The notes beneath the pieces were generated by a model that was not told the DNA's origin, searched no databases, and saw only the letters and a list, made by a program, of their open reading frames with translations. A DNA stretch of 64,000 nucleotides from Prolixibacteraceae bacterium. GTDB lineage: Bacteria; Bacteroidota; Bacteroidia; Bacteroidales; Prolixibacteraceae. The stretch is taken from the NCBI GenBank assembly GCA_025210775.1, contig JAOARB010000011.1, positions 62,001-126,000 on the forward strand, in the 5' to 3' direction. The position numbers and the translations under genes are program-made. Shown one piece after another: positions 47,695 to 56,434 of the stretch. Within the stretch, counting starts at the first letter, position 1. Each line of letters begins with the position of its first letter.

Positions 47695-48564
47695 TTATGC
47701 ATTTTTAAAACGCAACCAGTTTTCAGGTATATATATGTCACTCGCTCTAGAAGGGTCTGTCCACCAATCTTTAGGTGCTATTACTGTTGCATTAGGGTTG
47801 AGAAAGGCTCCCCACCAACTAAATGTACTGTTTGCAATTACTACTCCATCTGTATGAGTCATTAGTATCAGGTCTTCATAACTGTTCATCCCAGTATTCC
47901 AGTCAATGAAGACGTTTTCTTCGTTAGTTCCAAATGTCTCTTTACACCAAGAAATATCATTTGAGAAGAAAAAGAAAACAGTGTTTTTGTCGATCTCTTT
48001 AAAGTATTCTATTGCCTTTTCATAGTATCCTTTTTCACAGTGAGCATATCTATTGACATTTTGCGAAGCTAGATAGTCTCCTCTACGAATATGTAATGCA
48101 ACAATTTTTTTGCCTTTAAATTGATCTAACAATTCTTGGTTTTTGTGACTTAGTTGAGGTTTAAATTGAAATATCTTTTTATAATCAACAGAGGAATCAA
48201 TCTTCATATGCTTTGCAGCTTGCCAGTAACCGTCAAAATATGCAGGATCTTTACAGAAGTCTTTATCAAAGTTTTCATGTTTAATTATTGTACATGGATT
48301 CTTCTTTAAGTGCCAATTGATTAATCTTCTTTTTCTTTTAGTCTCTTTATCCTTTGTTAATGCAAGTTCTTTCTTTGTTGAATGCGTGATAGTTTCAATG
48401 TCAATATCGAAAAGGTTAGAAAGTTCATACCCATTGTGTAATTCGTATGTGTCAAATTCAGTGATGTCGATTTTGACCTTCCCAAACTTTTGTTGTAGTT
48501 GTACCGCCAATGCATATTGAAACATTTGATTGCCTAAACCACCTATAATGTTAACTATTCTCAT
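47695..48564 (-). CDS. GT11 family glycosyltransferase (alpha-1,2-fucosyl/colitosyl)
   Basis: A 289-aa GT11 enzyme. It begins [20 protein letters not shown], as bacterial alpha-1,2-fucosyltransferases do, and has the donor-binding HIRRGDYL (near residue 152) and the [13 protein letters not shown] (near residue 254) of the C-terminal half. GDP-fucose is the usual donor. In a cassette with ColD, GDP-colitose (3-deoxy-GDP-fucose) is likely used instead. A TTG at 48585 would add seven residues, but ATG 48564 gives the conserved N-terminus. It is the first gene of the cassette. Confidence 0.88.
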   Translation of the reverse strand: MRIVNIIGGLGNQMFQYALAVQLQQKFGKVKIDITEFDTYELHNGYELSNLFDIDIETITHSTKKELALTKDKETKRKRRLINWHLKKNPCTIIKHENFDKDFCKDPAYFDGYWQAAKHMKIDSSVDYKKIFQFKPQLSHKNQELLDQFKGKKIVALHIRRGDYLASQNVNRYAHCEKGYYEKAIEYFKEIDKNTVFFFFSNDISWCKETFGTNEENVFIDWNTGMNSYEDLILMTHTDGVVIANSTFSWWGAFLNPNATVIAPKDWWTDPSRASDIYIPENWLRFKNA

Positions 48565-48990
48565 CTCTTTATTACCTATTTTCAATAAAGTTTATCTGCT
48601 TTATTATTGTAAATAAACTCTAGGTTGTTGTTATTCTATAAGTCACCTTAATGTACGATAAAATTACAAATATATTATTGTTCTGTTCTTTCATCGTTTT
48701 GGCATTTAGTGACAAATATAATGATTAACTGTCATTATATGTATAGTGACATTAATTCATTATGTACTATCTAAATCGGAAATATTTCGTTTTGATAAGA
48801 AAATATTAAAAAATAACGAGTTAATTCTTGTGCATGTTTTAACCAATTTTAATTGCTGTTTTGTGGAGATCAAAGTTATAGTAAGACAATAGAAATTGTT
48901 TCTTAAAATAAAATGTGTTTCTTTTGCCTTTGATTGAGTAAATTCGATAATCCTTGTGGTTATTATTTGAAGAAGTAGTAAGAGTTTTTG
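48565..48990. other. Divergent promoter region
   Basis: About 425 bp between the colitose cassette and the acyltransferase gene. It holds a 9-bp inverted repeat (ATATAATGA at 48716-48724 with its complement at 48732-48740) and two copies of TAGTGACA (near 48707 and 48744). No gene is supported. Confidence 0.45.
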
Positions 48991-50001
48991 ATGAAGAACA
49001 AGAGAGAATTACCCTTAGATGCACTAAGAGGCATTGCAGCACTGTCAGTGCTTTTTTACCATTATACAACAAGGTATAATGAATTTTTTGGAAGTGTATC
49101 TATCGTTAATATTGTATTAGGATGGCTTGGAGTCCCATTTTTTTTTATTTTAAGTGGATATGTTATTCATCTTACTGTGGATAAATGTGGAACGTCTTCG
49201 GAATTTCTCAAAAGACGTTTTGTTCGTCTTTTCCCTACTTATTGGTTATGTCTTTTGTGTTCACTCATTTTTTATTTCATCTATACTCCCTTTGATATGT
49301 TTCAATTTTTTAATTTGGGATGGCAAGATGTATTGGTTAACCTTACGATGGTTGCTGAATGGTTGAAGTTTAATAATGTTGATGGGGCATATTGGTCTTT
49401 ATTGCCAGAATTGGTATTCTATTTCATTTTTGCAATCATTATTTTTCTTGAAAAAATAGAATCTTTTGAACGATATTTTATTATTATATTTTCAATGGTT
49501 TTTATTGATGCGATTTTTTCTGTTCCTCTTTTCCGTTGGGGAGTGTCGTCTCGTTATATTTTATTATTTATGATGGGGATATCATTCTATCGAATTAAGA
49601 ATAAAAAAATTAAACCCTTATTAGGATATTCTATTATTTTGACTTCTTTCCCTTTGAGTTGTTATATGTATAGTTTGGTGACTACTACACCAATAAAAAT
49701 AATTGCATTCATTTGGGTACTAATAATTCTATTGTTTACATTGTATATTAATGGATATATTGAATTTCTTGGTAGAAGTAGAGTTTTGGTTTGGTTGGGT
49801 AGTGTTTCTTATGCTTTGTATTTGTTACATCAGAATATTGGATATGGTGTGATTTTTTATTTTGACAAAGAGTTCGGAATGCGTGATCTTGGAATTTGTT
49901 TTGCTTTGATTTTTACTCTCTTTTTAGCTTATTTAATTACTAAATATTTAGAACCTTTTGTTGCAAGACCGTTAAAACGTATTGTGTTAAGAAAAGGATG
50001 A
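48991..50001 (+). CDS. Acyltransferase 3 family (OafA/YrhL-type)
   Basis: A 336-aa integral membrane protein with about ten helices. The N-terminus has the family motif PLDALRGIAALSVLFYH, with the conserved Arg and the His-containing 'FYHYTTRY'. FKRRFVRLFPTYW-like residues (SEFLKRRFVRLFPTYW) follow near residue 72. Such proteins O-acylate (often O-acetylate) surface polysaccharides. A TTG at 48988 lies directly upstream, but ATG 48991 is the preferred start. By position it may modify the glycan built with the colitose cassette. Confidence 0.88.
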   Translation: MKNKRELPLDALRGIAALSVLFYHYTTRYNEFFGSVSIVNIVLGWLGVPFFFILSGYVIHLTVDKCGTSSEFLKRRFVRLFPTYWLCLLCSLIFYFIYTPFDMFQFFNLGWQDVLVNLTMVAEWLKFNNVDGAYWSLLPELVFYFIFAIIIFLEKIESFERYFIIIFSMVFIDAIFSVPLFRWGVSSRYILLFMMGISFYRIKNKKIKPLLGYSIILTSFPLSCYMYSLVTTTPIKIIAFIWVLIILLFTLYINGYIEFLGRSRVLVWLGSVSYALYLLHQNIGYGVIFYFDKEFGMRDLGICFALIFTLFLAYLITKYLEPFVARPLKRIVLRKG

Positions 50002-50086
50002 TAATCTAGTTAAACGTATTTATTGACTAGCCGTTTTTTAACAATGTATGCGGAAATGGATTTGCACCATTTTTCTGGATAAAAGG

Positions 50087-50960
50087 CTAAGCCACTTCTT
50101 GATTACACATTTTCATAAACTCTACAGGAGTTTTGTATGTGAGTACAGAGTGTATTCGTTCTTGGTTATATCAAACTTCTAAAAATTGAAATATTTCTGT
50201 TTTTGCTTGAGAAATTGAGTAATATTGTTTATAATCAATCATTTCTAACTTAATTATTTTAAAGAAATTCTCTTCAACAACATTATCCCAATAATTCCCT
50301 TTTCTACTCATACTTTGAATAACATTACCTGGCGTTAATTCTTTTGGGAGATCATTGGAAACATATTGTGAACCTTGACCTGAGTGAAATAACATATTTT
50401 TAATTGGTTTACGATTTCGTTTAGCCATTTTCCAAGCCTTCATGACAGTATTTTCAGCAGTCATATACTCTGACATAGGCTATCCTATTATGGCATGATC
50501 AAAAAGATCCATTATCGTTGTTAAACACAGCCAACCTTGTTCTGTTGGCACATAAGTTAGATCTGATACCCAGACTTTATTTTTCGCATTTGTTTTGAAC
50601 TTTTTATCTAGATAATTGGGAACTACTCTATTTCCATGATCAGAACCCTTTGTTTGTGGCTTATAACTCTTACAAATACAGCTTTTAATTCATTCTTTTT
50701 TCATGATGTGAGCGACTCTGTTTTGTGATGTAATTTTACCATTTCGATTCAACACAGAAGCTATTTTATGGCTACCATATCGCTTTTTAGATTGGTTATA
50801 CTCTTTCAAAACTAGTTTCGTATCCTTCTTCCAAGCAATTTATCTTTTCGATGGAATATTTATATATATATATATATATAATGCAGAACTATTTATGTCC
50901 AATGTTTTACACATACACTCGACAGAAAACGTAGCACTGTTTTTTGATACAAATTCGTAG
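50087..50960 (-). pseudogene. IS3-family transposase orfB, inactivated by in-frame stops
   Basis: Reading the minus strand as one frame gives a recognisable IS3 OrfB with at least four internal stops. It has KVWVSDLTYV (first catalytic Asp kept), HSGQGSQYVS (Gly where the second catalytic Asp of the HSDRGSQY motif belongs), and NYWDNVVEENFF (catalytic Glu kept). Stops occur in KR*IAW, KKE*IKS, IIG*PMSE and FLEV*YNQE. At the last two, family members usually have Trp, consistent with TGG changed to TGA or TAG. A (TA)10 tract sits near its 5' end. The frame is intact, so decay is by nonsense changes. The gene cannot make active transposase. Confidence 0.88.
50861..50880. repeat. (TA)10 dinucleotide tract
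   Basis: Ten uninterrupted TA units within the dead IS3 orfB, close to its start. It is a microsatellite that may have arisen after inactivation. Confidence 0.85.
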
Positions 50961-50961
50961 A

Positions 50962-51264
50962 TTATCTGTCGTTCTTGGAGAATGTGTTGATTGCTTTTTT
51001 TAAGATATCTCGCTCCATCTTTACTCGATTCAACTCTTTCTCTAACTGTGCAATTCTTGCTTCTTTATCTGTTTGAACAGGATTTCCATTACCCTGAAAG
51101 GAGTTCTTTCCATATTTATGAAATTCTCTAACCCAACGTCTAACAATATGAGCATCTATATCATTCTCTTCTGCTACAGATTTAGCATCTTTACCACTGT
51201 CTACTAAATTGACGATCATTAATTTAAATTCTCTGTCGTAACTCTTTCTTTTTCGTATATCCAT
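50962..51264 (-). CDS. IS3-family transposase orfA
   Basis: A 100-aa protein with a helix-turn-helix (residues about 10-55, VNLVDSGKDAKSVAEENDIDAHIVRRWVREF) and a C-terminal leucine-zipper-like coiled coil (IAQLEKELNRVKMERDILKKA). This is the normal OrfA of IS3 elements, which binds the ends and makes OrfAB by frameshifting. It seems intact, while the orfB next to it is dead. Confidence 0.85.
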   Translation of the reverse strand: MDIRKRKSYDREFKLMIVNLVDSGKDAKSVAEENDIDAHIVRRWVREFHKYGKNSFQGNGNPVQTDKEARIAQLEKELNRVKMERDILKKAINTFSKNDR

Positions 51265-52163
51265 GATACAAATTTACTGATTTTTTTGTAAGACGGGCTT
51301 AATCTTATATCCGCACAAATGTACAACATCCATTGGAACATGTAAAAGGAATTACGGATTAAACAATTTTAGGGCAATACGAAAAAAGACTAGCGAAAGC
51401 TGAATTAGGAATGATATGCCTAATTTTTAACCTAAGAAAACTTCTAAGAAAGTTTTCTTGTGTCTATACTCAAGTGATGACCGTTTTCTTTGATTTAAGA
51501 CAAAATTATGAACAAAGGGAAGGTTGTTATACCTGCTTACAATAATAATGACTTAAATCAAAAAATGGTCGTTAAAATGTTTTTTAGTAACTCCTATAAT
51601 AATAGTGTTGTCGTTATCACTAATGTTTAGAATGATCTTTTATCGTCTAATGTATATTTGTATTTCTATTGTTATTAGAATTTATTTCCTGTGTTATTAT
51701 GTTCATAAGTGTATTGGTTTTATGATGTGTTTGATTAAGTATATCCTATTTAATGGTGATTATTGGCTCTTTAAAAACTTGTAGTCCTTTTGAGTCTTTT
51801 ATTCTAATGTTTGTATTTTCTATAAAATAGTTCGATTTTTGATAAAAAGAGGATTATTTTATATTTTAGGGTATAATAATGTGTTTTATTTAACAATAAG
51901 CAGGTTAAAAAGTGTTTAATTTGTGGAGCCTTAAAAAAATAATCAATCCATAACGGGAGGTAGTCCTTTTATGATGTCTTAAGTATAATAAGTTATATGG
52001 GGGGAGTAGATATCATATGACTATCTCCTTTGGATTTGAAATTTTAATGGGGTAATTGTTGTGTTATTAAATAAAATATAGGCATTCTGGTGAAGATTTT
52101 TCTTTTAAAAGAGGAGGTCTTATTGATTTAAGGTCTGTTGTGCCAAGATTAAAAAGGGGAAAT
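51265..52163. other. Intergenic region with a transposase remnant
   Basis: About 900 bp, AT-rich, no intact gene. It holds the short transposase-like remnant at 51327-51451 and the porin promoter region. Confidence 0.45.
51327..51451 (+). pseudogene. Possible IS1182-like transposase C-terminal remnant
   Basis: A short open stretch reads HPLEHVKGITD*TILGQYEKRLAKAELGMICLIFNLRKL. Its end resembles the AYNLRRL-type tail of IS1182-like transposases, with a stop in the middle. It is short and the match is by eye, so it could be chance. Confidence 0.3.
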
Positions 52164-53231
52164 ATGACTAAATTAAAGGTTATTGTAATTGGTTTGTTAT
52201 CAATTTTGAGTGTCTCGTCAGTAAAGGGGCAAGATAATTTCAAGGTACCATTTGATAATTTCTATTTGAATATTGATGGGCGTGTAGAATATCAAAATAG
52301 TTCTATAAAAAATGGAGGTTCTACTCAGAAGAGTATGGGGTTCTATACAAGAAGTTTGATTTTGCAGACTGATTTTGAGATTTATAAAGGATTGAGTGCT
52401 TTTTATCGACAGGAGTTTGCTGGTTATATAAATGGGGGTGATGGTCTAGCAAATCATATAAATATGCTAGGATTGAGATATAGGTATAATAATTGGACTT
52501 TTGTCGCGGGAAAACAAGCACTTGTAAATGGAGCTTATGAGTGCTTTTATTTGCCTGGTGATGTTTACGAATATAGTGATATGAATAATGGGTTTCCTGT
52601 ATGGCAAACAGGTTTGACAGTAGCTCATCATTTTGGTAAGCAAGAATTTGGTGTTCAGATGGTCAATGGTTTAGATGGATCGCCAAATTTGATGAGTGCT
52701 TCAGATCGACTTTATTACAATTTCTATTGGTGTGGTAATTTAATGGATGGAAAGATCTTGACTCGTTTTAACTTTGGTAGTCATTATGAGAAAGGTGTTT
52801 CACGTTACACTACAGAGCTTGGACTTCATTGGACTTTAGGGCGTTTGATTATGGATAGTGATATTGGTTATGTTCATGGATTGACTGGGCTTCTTCCTAA
52901 AGAAGTGTCAATAATGTCTGCACCATTGCAATGTCAATATTCTTTTACACATATTCGTCCAGGGTTTAAATATATTCCTAGTTACGTAAAAAATGATACG
53001 AATGAACCGTTTCGATTTATGTCGGCAAAGAAGGAAGGGTTTAGACAGCAGTTGTTGTTGTTTGTCGATTATTTCCCTTGGGAGAAAAAGAATTTCCACT
53101 TGTTTTGTTTAGGTTCTATTCTTGCTGATGGCGAATATGCAGGACCAATACTTTCAAGTAATAATGAGGCGTTGTTTCGTTTTCGTGCAGGAATAAAATT
53201 TGGTTTTGATCTTTTTTCGAAAGTACATTAA
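52164..53231 (+). CDS. Outer-membrane porin-like protein
   Basis: A 355-aa protein with a signal peptide (LLSILSVSSVKGQD) and an all-beta body of alternating aromatic strands: FYLNIDGRVEYQNSS, FRAGIKFGFDLF and TFVAGKQALVNGAYE, with the family 'GKQ' turn. It fits the phosphate-selective-porin-like outer-membrane barrel family. The substrate is unknown. A GTG at 52140 opens the frame, but the ATG at 52164 follows an AAAAAGGGGAAAT ribosome-binding-like stretch and starts the signal peptide properly, so it is preferred. Confidence 0.7.
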   Translation: MTKLKVIVIGLLSILSVSSVKGQDNFKVPFDNFYLNIDGRVEYQNSSIKNGGSTQKSMGFYTRSLILQTDFEIYKGLSAFYRQEFAGYINGGDGLANHINMLGLRYRYNNWTFVAGKQALVNGAYECFYLPGDVYEYSDMNNGFPVWQTGLTVAHHFGKQEFGVQMVNGLDGSPNLMSASDRLYYNFYWCGNLMDGKILTRFNFGSHYEKGVSRYTTELGLHWTLGRLIMDSDIGYVHGLTGLLPKEVSIMSAPLQCQYSFTHIRPGFKYIPSYVKNDTNEPFRFMSAKKEGFRQQLLLFVDYFPWEKKNFHLFCLGSILADGEYAGPILSSNNEALFRFRAGIKFGFDLFSKVH

Positions 53232-53250
53232 TAATAAATAGTTGATTTCA

Positions 53251-53299
53251 AGAGAAGAGAAGCAGACTTCGGTCTTGATCGATTGTCTTTCTCTTCTCT
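53251..53299 (+). terminator. Terminator of the porin gene
   Basis: AGAGAAGAGAA (53251-53261) is perfectly complementary to 53289-53299, about 20 bp after the stop. Confidence 0.75.
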
Positions 53300-53527
53300 A
53301 TTTTATGTCTAATTAGTGGAAAGCTTATTTGAGTTTTATAATTTCTACGTTTGTTCATGTGTTTAGAAGTATTTTCGTACTGTTAGATCGATTTTTATCG
53401 ATTAAATATGGTTTGTGTTAATTTAAATGTGTGTTGCATTCGTTACAACTAACGGTCCTTTTGCTTAGGTAAAGGGGATACTTCTTATATTAAAAAGATT
53501 TATTTATAGGTTAGAGACAGATAGCTC

Positions 53528-53577
53528 GACCATCTGCTGGATTATAGTTTACTATATGAAGGTTAGATGGTCTTTTT
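53528..53577 (+). terminator. Terminator-like hairpin
   Basis: GACCATCT (53528-53535) pairs with 53565-53572, with a further inner stem, then TTTTT. Its gene is not evident; it may back up the porin terminator or end a small RNA. Confidence 0.5.
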
Positions 53578-53740
53578 ATTTCTGTTGTTTTACATCATTA
53601 CACAACCTCTTTTGAATCAATATCTTATTGTTTTTATGATTTAAATACAAGTAATTTTAGGTTTATTTTTTCTTTTATATAATGTTTGTAGGATTGTTTC
53701 TTTATGCTTAATAATCTGTCTTTGTTGTTGAGTAAAAAGA

Positions 53741-53775
53741 AACCTCTACCCAAAAGAATCGAAAGAGTAGAGGTT
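53741..53775 (-). terminator. Terminator of the ABC-GntR operon
   Basis: AACCTCTAC (53741-53749) pairs with GTAGAGGTT (53767-53775). The minus-strand side runs into a T-rich tail. Confidence 0.78.
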
Positions 53776-53865
53776 GTTGTTATATAAATTTAGGATATTA
53801 GTAAGGGGAGTGTTAATAGTAGGATAGCTAGTAAGAAACAAATAGAAAAATATCCAATTAAGAAT

Positions 53866-54255
53866 TTATTGCTCTTTTTCATCTTTAAAATTTTTATTCT
53901 GTTGATAATTATTAAATCGTTTCTCTATTTCCATCATCGGAATATTACATAATTCCATTCTGTGAAAAAGGAGTGGTAGTTCTTTTTCGTAGAACTCATA
54001 TTTGATCTTGTCTATGATAATTTTACGAGCTTCTTGCGAAACAAAATATCCAATACCTCTTTTGTTATAGATAATGTTTCTTCCCATCAATTCGCTAAAG
54101 CTATTGGTAATGGTGTTGGGATTTACTTCTAGTTCTATGGCAAAGCGACGTACAGATGGAATCTTTTCGTTGGCTTCCCATGTTCCTTCTAGTATTTTAC
54201 TTTCTATAAGATCGCAAATCTGTAAGTATATTGCTTTATGATTGTCAAAATTCAT
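53866..54255 (-). CDS. GntR-family regulator (YtrA subfamily)
   Basis: A 129-aa protein with an N-terminal GntR winged helix (IYLQICDLIESKILEGTWEANEKIPSVRRFAIELEVNPNTITNSFSELMG) and a short C-terminal tail instead of the large effector domain. Short GntR proteins of this kind (YtrA subfamily) usually repress the ABC transporter genes they sit with. The gene is the last of three, directly after the permease. It probably binds the inverted repeat at 55913-55941. Confidence 0.85.
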   Translation of the reverse strand: MNFDNHKAIYLQICDLIESKILEGTWEANEKIPSVRRFAIELEVNPNTITNSFSELMGRNIIYNKRGIGYFVSQEARKIIIDKIKYEFYEKELPLLFHRMELCNIPMMEIEKRFNNYQQNKNFKDEKEQ

Positions 54256-55062
54256 TTAGTATACCTCCTTTTCTTTTATCTTTAGATATATAGGATAGTA
54301 CAGAATCGCGTTAGTGCAAGCCATAGCCATCATTATATAGTTCATATTAGCTTTAATGAATTCAGGAAATTGACGAACATCAAGATGAAAAATTCTTTCT
54401 GCATAGAAATTACTAACCATTGTAGTCATGGTCTCTGCATCACCATAGGCTCCTTGCACAATTGTAAGTATAACAAAAAATGAAAGAGACGTCAGTACGT
54501 GATAGCACAAAATGGTTTTTAAAAACGCATGCCTTTTAAAGAAGACACTACCAAGTAAGAATTTAATATGCATAGAAAAGATGTAGACTACGCTTATTGC
54601 TGTAACATTCTTGAACCAATAGTATACATCATTTACTCCATGATATTCTATTTCAAATAATTGCTTTGTAATTGAATAAAAAATTGGTGAGAAGATTGCG
54701 AAGATTAAGAAAGTTAGTACTGACCATGAGATGAATGATTTTGTGATTATTACAATAAATCTTTCTAGGTGAGATACTGGAGTTGCCAAATAAGGAATGG
54801 CAGTGGTTGTTTTCGAAAACATCTTAAAACTTCTGATGGTAAGGATCAAAACACCTAATCCCCAGATAAGGTAGAAAAATATGCTGGTAAGTATATTTAC
54901 ATGATCTAACTGTTCAATTCCTAATCCCCATACGATTAGTAAGCCTGTAGCTAATAAAATACTAATGGTGGCAGGAATGGACAACCATAATTTCTTTTTA
55001 TTTACTTGATATTCAAGAAAAAATAGACTCTTTAGCCTTGATAATTGTATTTTATTATTCAT
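54256..55062 (-). CDS. ABC transporter permease
   Basis: A 268-aa membrane protein with about six helices (for example LWLSIPATISILLATGLLIVW and FIVIITKSFISWSVLTFLIF). It has no obvious family motif beyond membrane topology. It lies between the ATPase (1-nt gap) and the regulator (no gap), so it is the membrane subunit of this transporter. The exported or sensed compound is unknown; YtrA-type ABC systems often respond to cell-envelope stress. Confidence 0.75.
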   Translation of the reverse strand: MNNKIQLSRLKSLFFLEYQVNKKKLWLSIPATISILLATGLLIVWGLGIEQLDHVNILTSIFFYLIWGLGVLILTIRSFKMFSKTTTAIPYLATPVSHLERFIVIITKSFISWSVLTFLIFAIFSPIFYSITKQLFEIEYHGVNDVYYWFKNVTAISVVYIFSMHIKFLLGSVFFKRHAFLKTILCYHVLTSLSFFVILTIVQGAYGDAETMTTMVSNFYAERIFHLDVRQFPEFIKANMNYIMMAMACTNAILYYPIYLKIKEKEVY

Positions 55063-55063
55063 C

Positions 55064-55912
55064 TTAGTTTAATTCGTTGGTTAGTAATTCTTTTTTTTCA
55101 GACACCATTGCAGTGAAGAAGAATTCAAAATCGATAGGATCGGATATCTTTTCTTCTTGAAACCTTTCAATACATTGCACTCCACCTAGAGATTCTTGGT
55201 AGAATAAAACATCCTTTGGGACCATATCCAATGACTTATATGTGTGAAAATTAAATTTAGATTCTAGTTCATGTACACTGATGTTACATTGTAGCTCTCC
55301 CTCTTGAAGAATGATAATTGGGTCCATTAAGTTGAACAAATCTCTTACCTGATGTGATGAAATAATAAACAACTTGTTGTCGTCAACTGAAGAAGCGATC
55401 AATTGTCTAAAGATCCTTTTTGATGGAATATCTAAACCATTTGTTGGTTCATCCATAATCATCAATGAGCAATTAGTTGCAAGAGCAAACGAGATGATCA
55501 ACTTCTTTTTTTGTCCAAATGAAAATTGATTGATTCCTTTGTTTAACTCTTGTGTAAGACCAAATGCTTCAATATTTGATTGAAATTGATTCATGTCAAA
55601 TTTTGGATAGAATCTCTTATAGCAGTTTACAAATTGTAATAATTTGATTTCTGGCAATTCCATTTCCTCCGGAATAAAGTAAATGTCTTCAAGAAATGAC
55701 GGAACACGTTCGAAAGGAGTATGGTTGTTAACTTTGACTTCTCCAGTGTGTGGTGAAATCAATCCTCCTATTATTTTGAGTAATGTAGACTTTCCTGATC
55801 CATTTCCACCTAATAGTCCATATATGTTACCTGACTTAAGGCTTAAGTCTAGTCCATTAAATAAGGATGCTGTTGGACGATACTTAAAATGAAGATTTTT
55901 AATTTTTATCAT
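55064..55912 (-). CDS. ABC transporter ATP-binding protein
   Basis: A 282-aa nucleotide-binding subunit with Walker A (GLLGGNGSGKSTLLK, near residue 33), Q-loop region, signature FSFGQKKKLIIS (near residue 130), Walker B and D-loop (LMIMDEPTNGLD), and the H-loop in IISSHQ. It is the first gene of the operon, and its start lies 1 nt from the candidate operator. Confidence 0.93.
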   Translation of the reverse strand: MIKIKNLHFKYRPTASLFNGLDLSLKSGNIYGLLGGNGSGKSTLLKIIGGLISPHTGEVKVNNHTPFERVPSFLEDIYFIPEEMELPEIKLLQFVNCYKRFYPKFDMNQFQSNIEAFGLTQELNKGINQFSFGQKKKLIISFALATNCSLMIMDEPTNGLDIPSKRIFRQLIASSVDDNKLFIISSHQVRDLFNLMDPIIILQEGELQCNISVHELESKFNFHTYKSLDMVPKDVLFYQESLGGVQCIERFQEEKISDPIDFEFFFTAMVSEKKELLTNELN

Positions 55913-55941
55913 AGTATACTGTGTTAGTTGAATAGTACACT
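55913..55941. promoter_or_regulatory. Candidate YtrA-type operator
   Basis: AGTATA (55913-55918) and TACACT (55936-55941) are separated by 17 nt. On the minus strand this reads AGTGTA-17-TATACT. It resembles the AGTGTA/TACACT inverted repeat recalled for B. subtilis YtrA, though that has 13 bp between arms and this copy has one mismatch. It touches the first gene's start. Confidence 0.4.
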
Positions 55942-56434
55942 ACAAACATATCTTATTTCTGCTTTAGTTCCAAATTTTTATATTAAACAACATACAATAT
56001 GGTCTTAGTATTATTGATGTCTTTTGTAGAACAATGATTGATCTCAACTTTTTAGGGATTATTATTGTTCATATACAATAGATATTAAATTATAGAGTTA
56101 TTGATGTTAGATTATGCAACTGTGTTAACAAGGTAGTTGTGAAAGAATAAGATTTAAATAATTGATTTGTTATGTTATGTTAAAAATGAGGTGTTTGATC
56201 TTTTTGTTTTCTTTTTTGATCTTTAAAAGACTTGGGTCAAAGTTGTGAATTTAGTGATAATCAATTCTTAACGAATGGTTGGGAAGTCATTGAAAGGTGA
56301 ATTCTTGTAGATGTTAAATGATAACATTCTTATTGTTCCTAAAAGAATTTACCTATTTTACTATAATTTTTATACTTTTACTGCGCAAATCGTATCTGAT
56401 CTTATTTTCAGTATGAAAAATTAATCTATAATCT
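55942..56434. other. Divergent intergenic region
   Basis: About 490 bp between the ABC operon and the WecA-like gene. Very AT-rich. No gene or strong motif seen beyond the operator at its edge. Confidence 0.4.

Larger units (their letters stand above)
50030..51290 (-). mobile_element. IS3-family element, defective (approximate ends)
   Basis: Contains orfA and the dead orfB. The ends are estimated from weak inverted similarity between the TAGCCGTTTTTTAACA-like sequence near 50031 and the complement of the TTGTAAGACGGGCTTA stretch near 51285. No clear target-site duplication was found. Confidence 0.5.
53232..53865. other. Intergenic region with three terminator-like hairpins
   Basis: About 630 bp between the convergent porin gene and the GntR-ABC operon. 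It holds hairpins at 53251-53299, 53528-53577 and 53741-53775. No gene is seen. Confidence 0.5.

Noticed and set aside
50027..51300. Exact IS3 ends and target-site duplication
   Set aside because: The inverted repeats are too weak and no matching direct repeat was found, so only approximate ends are given.
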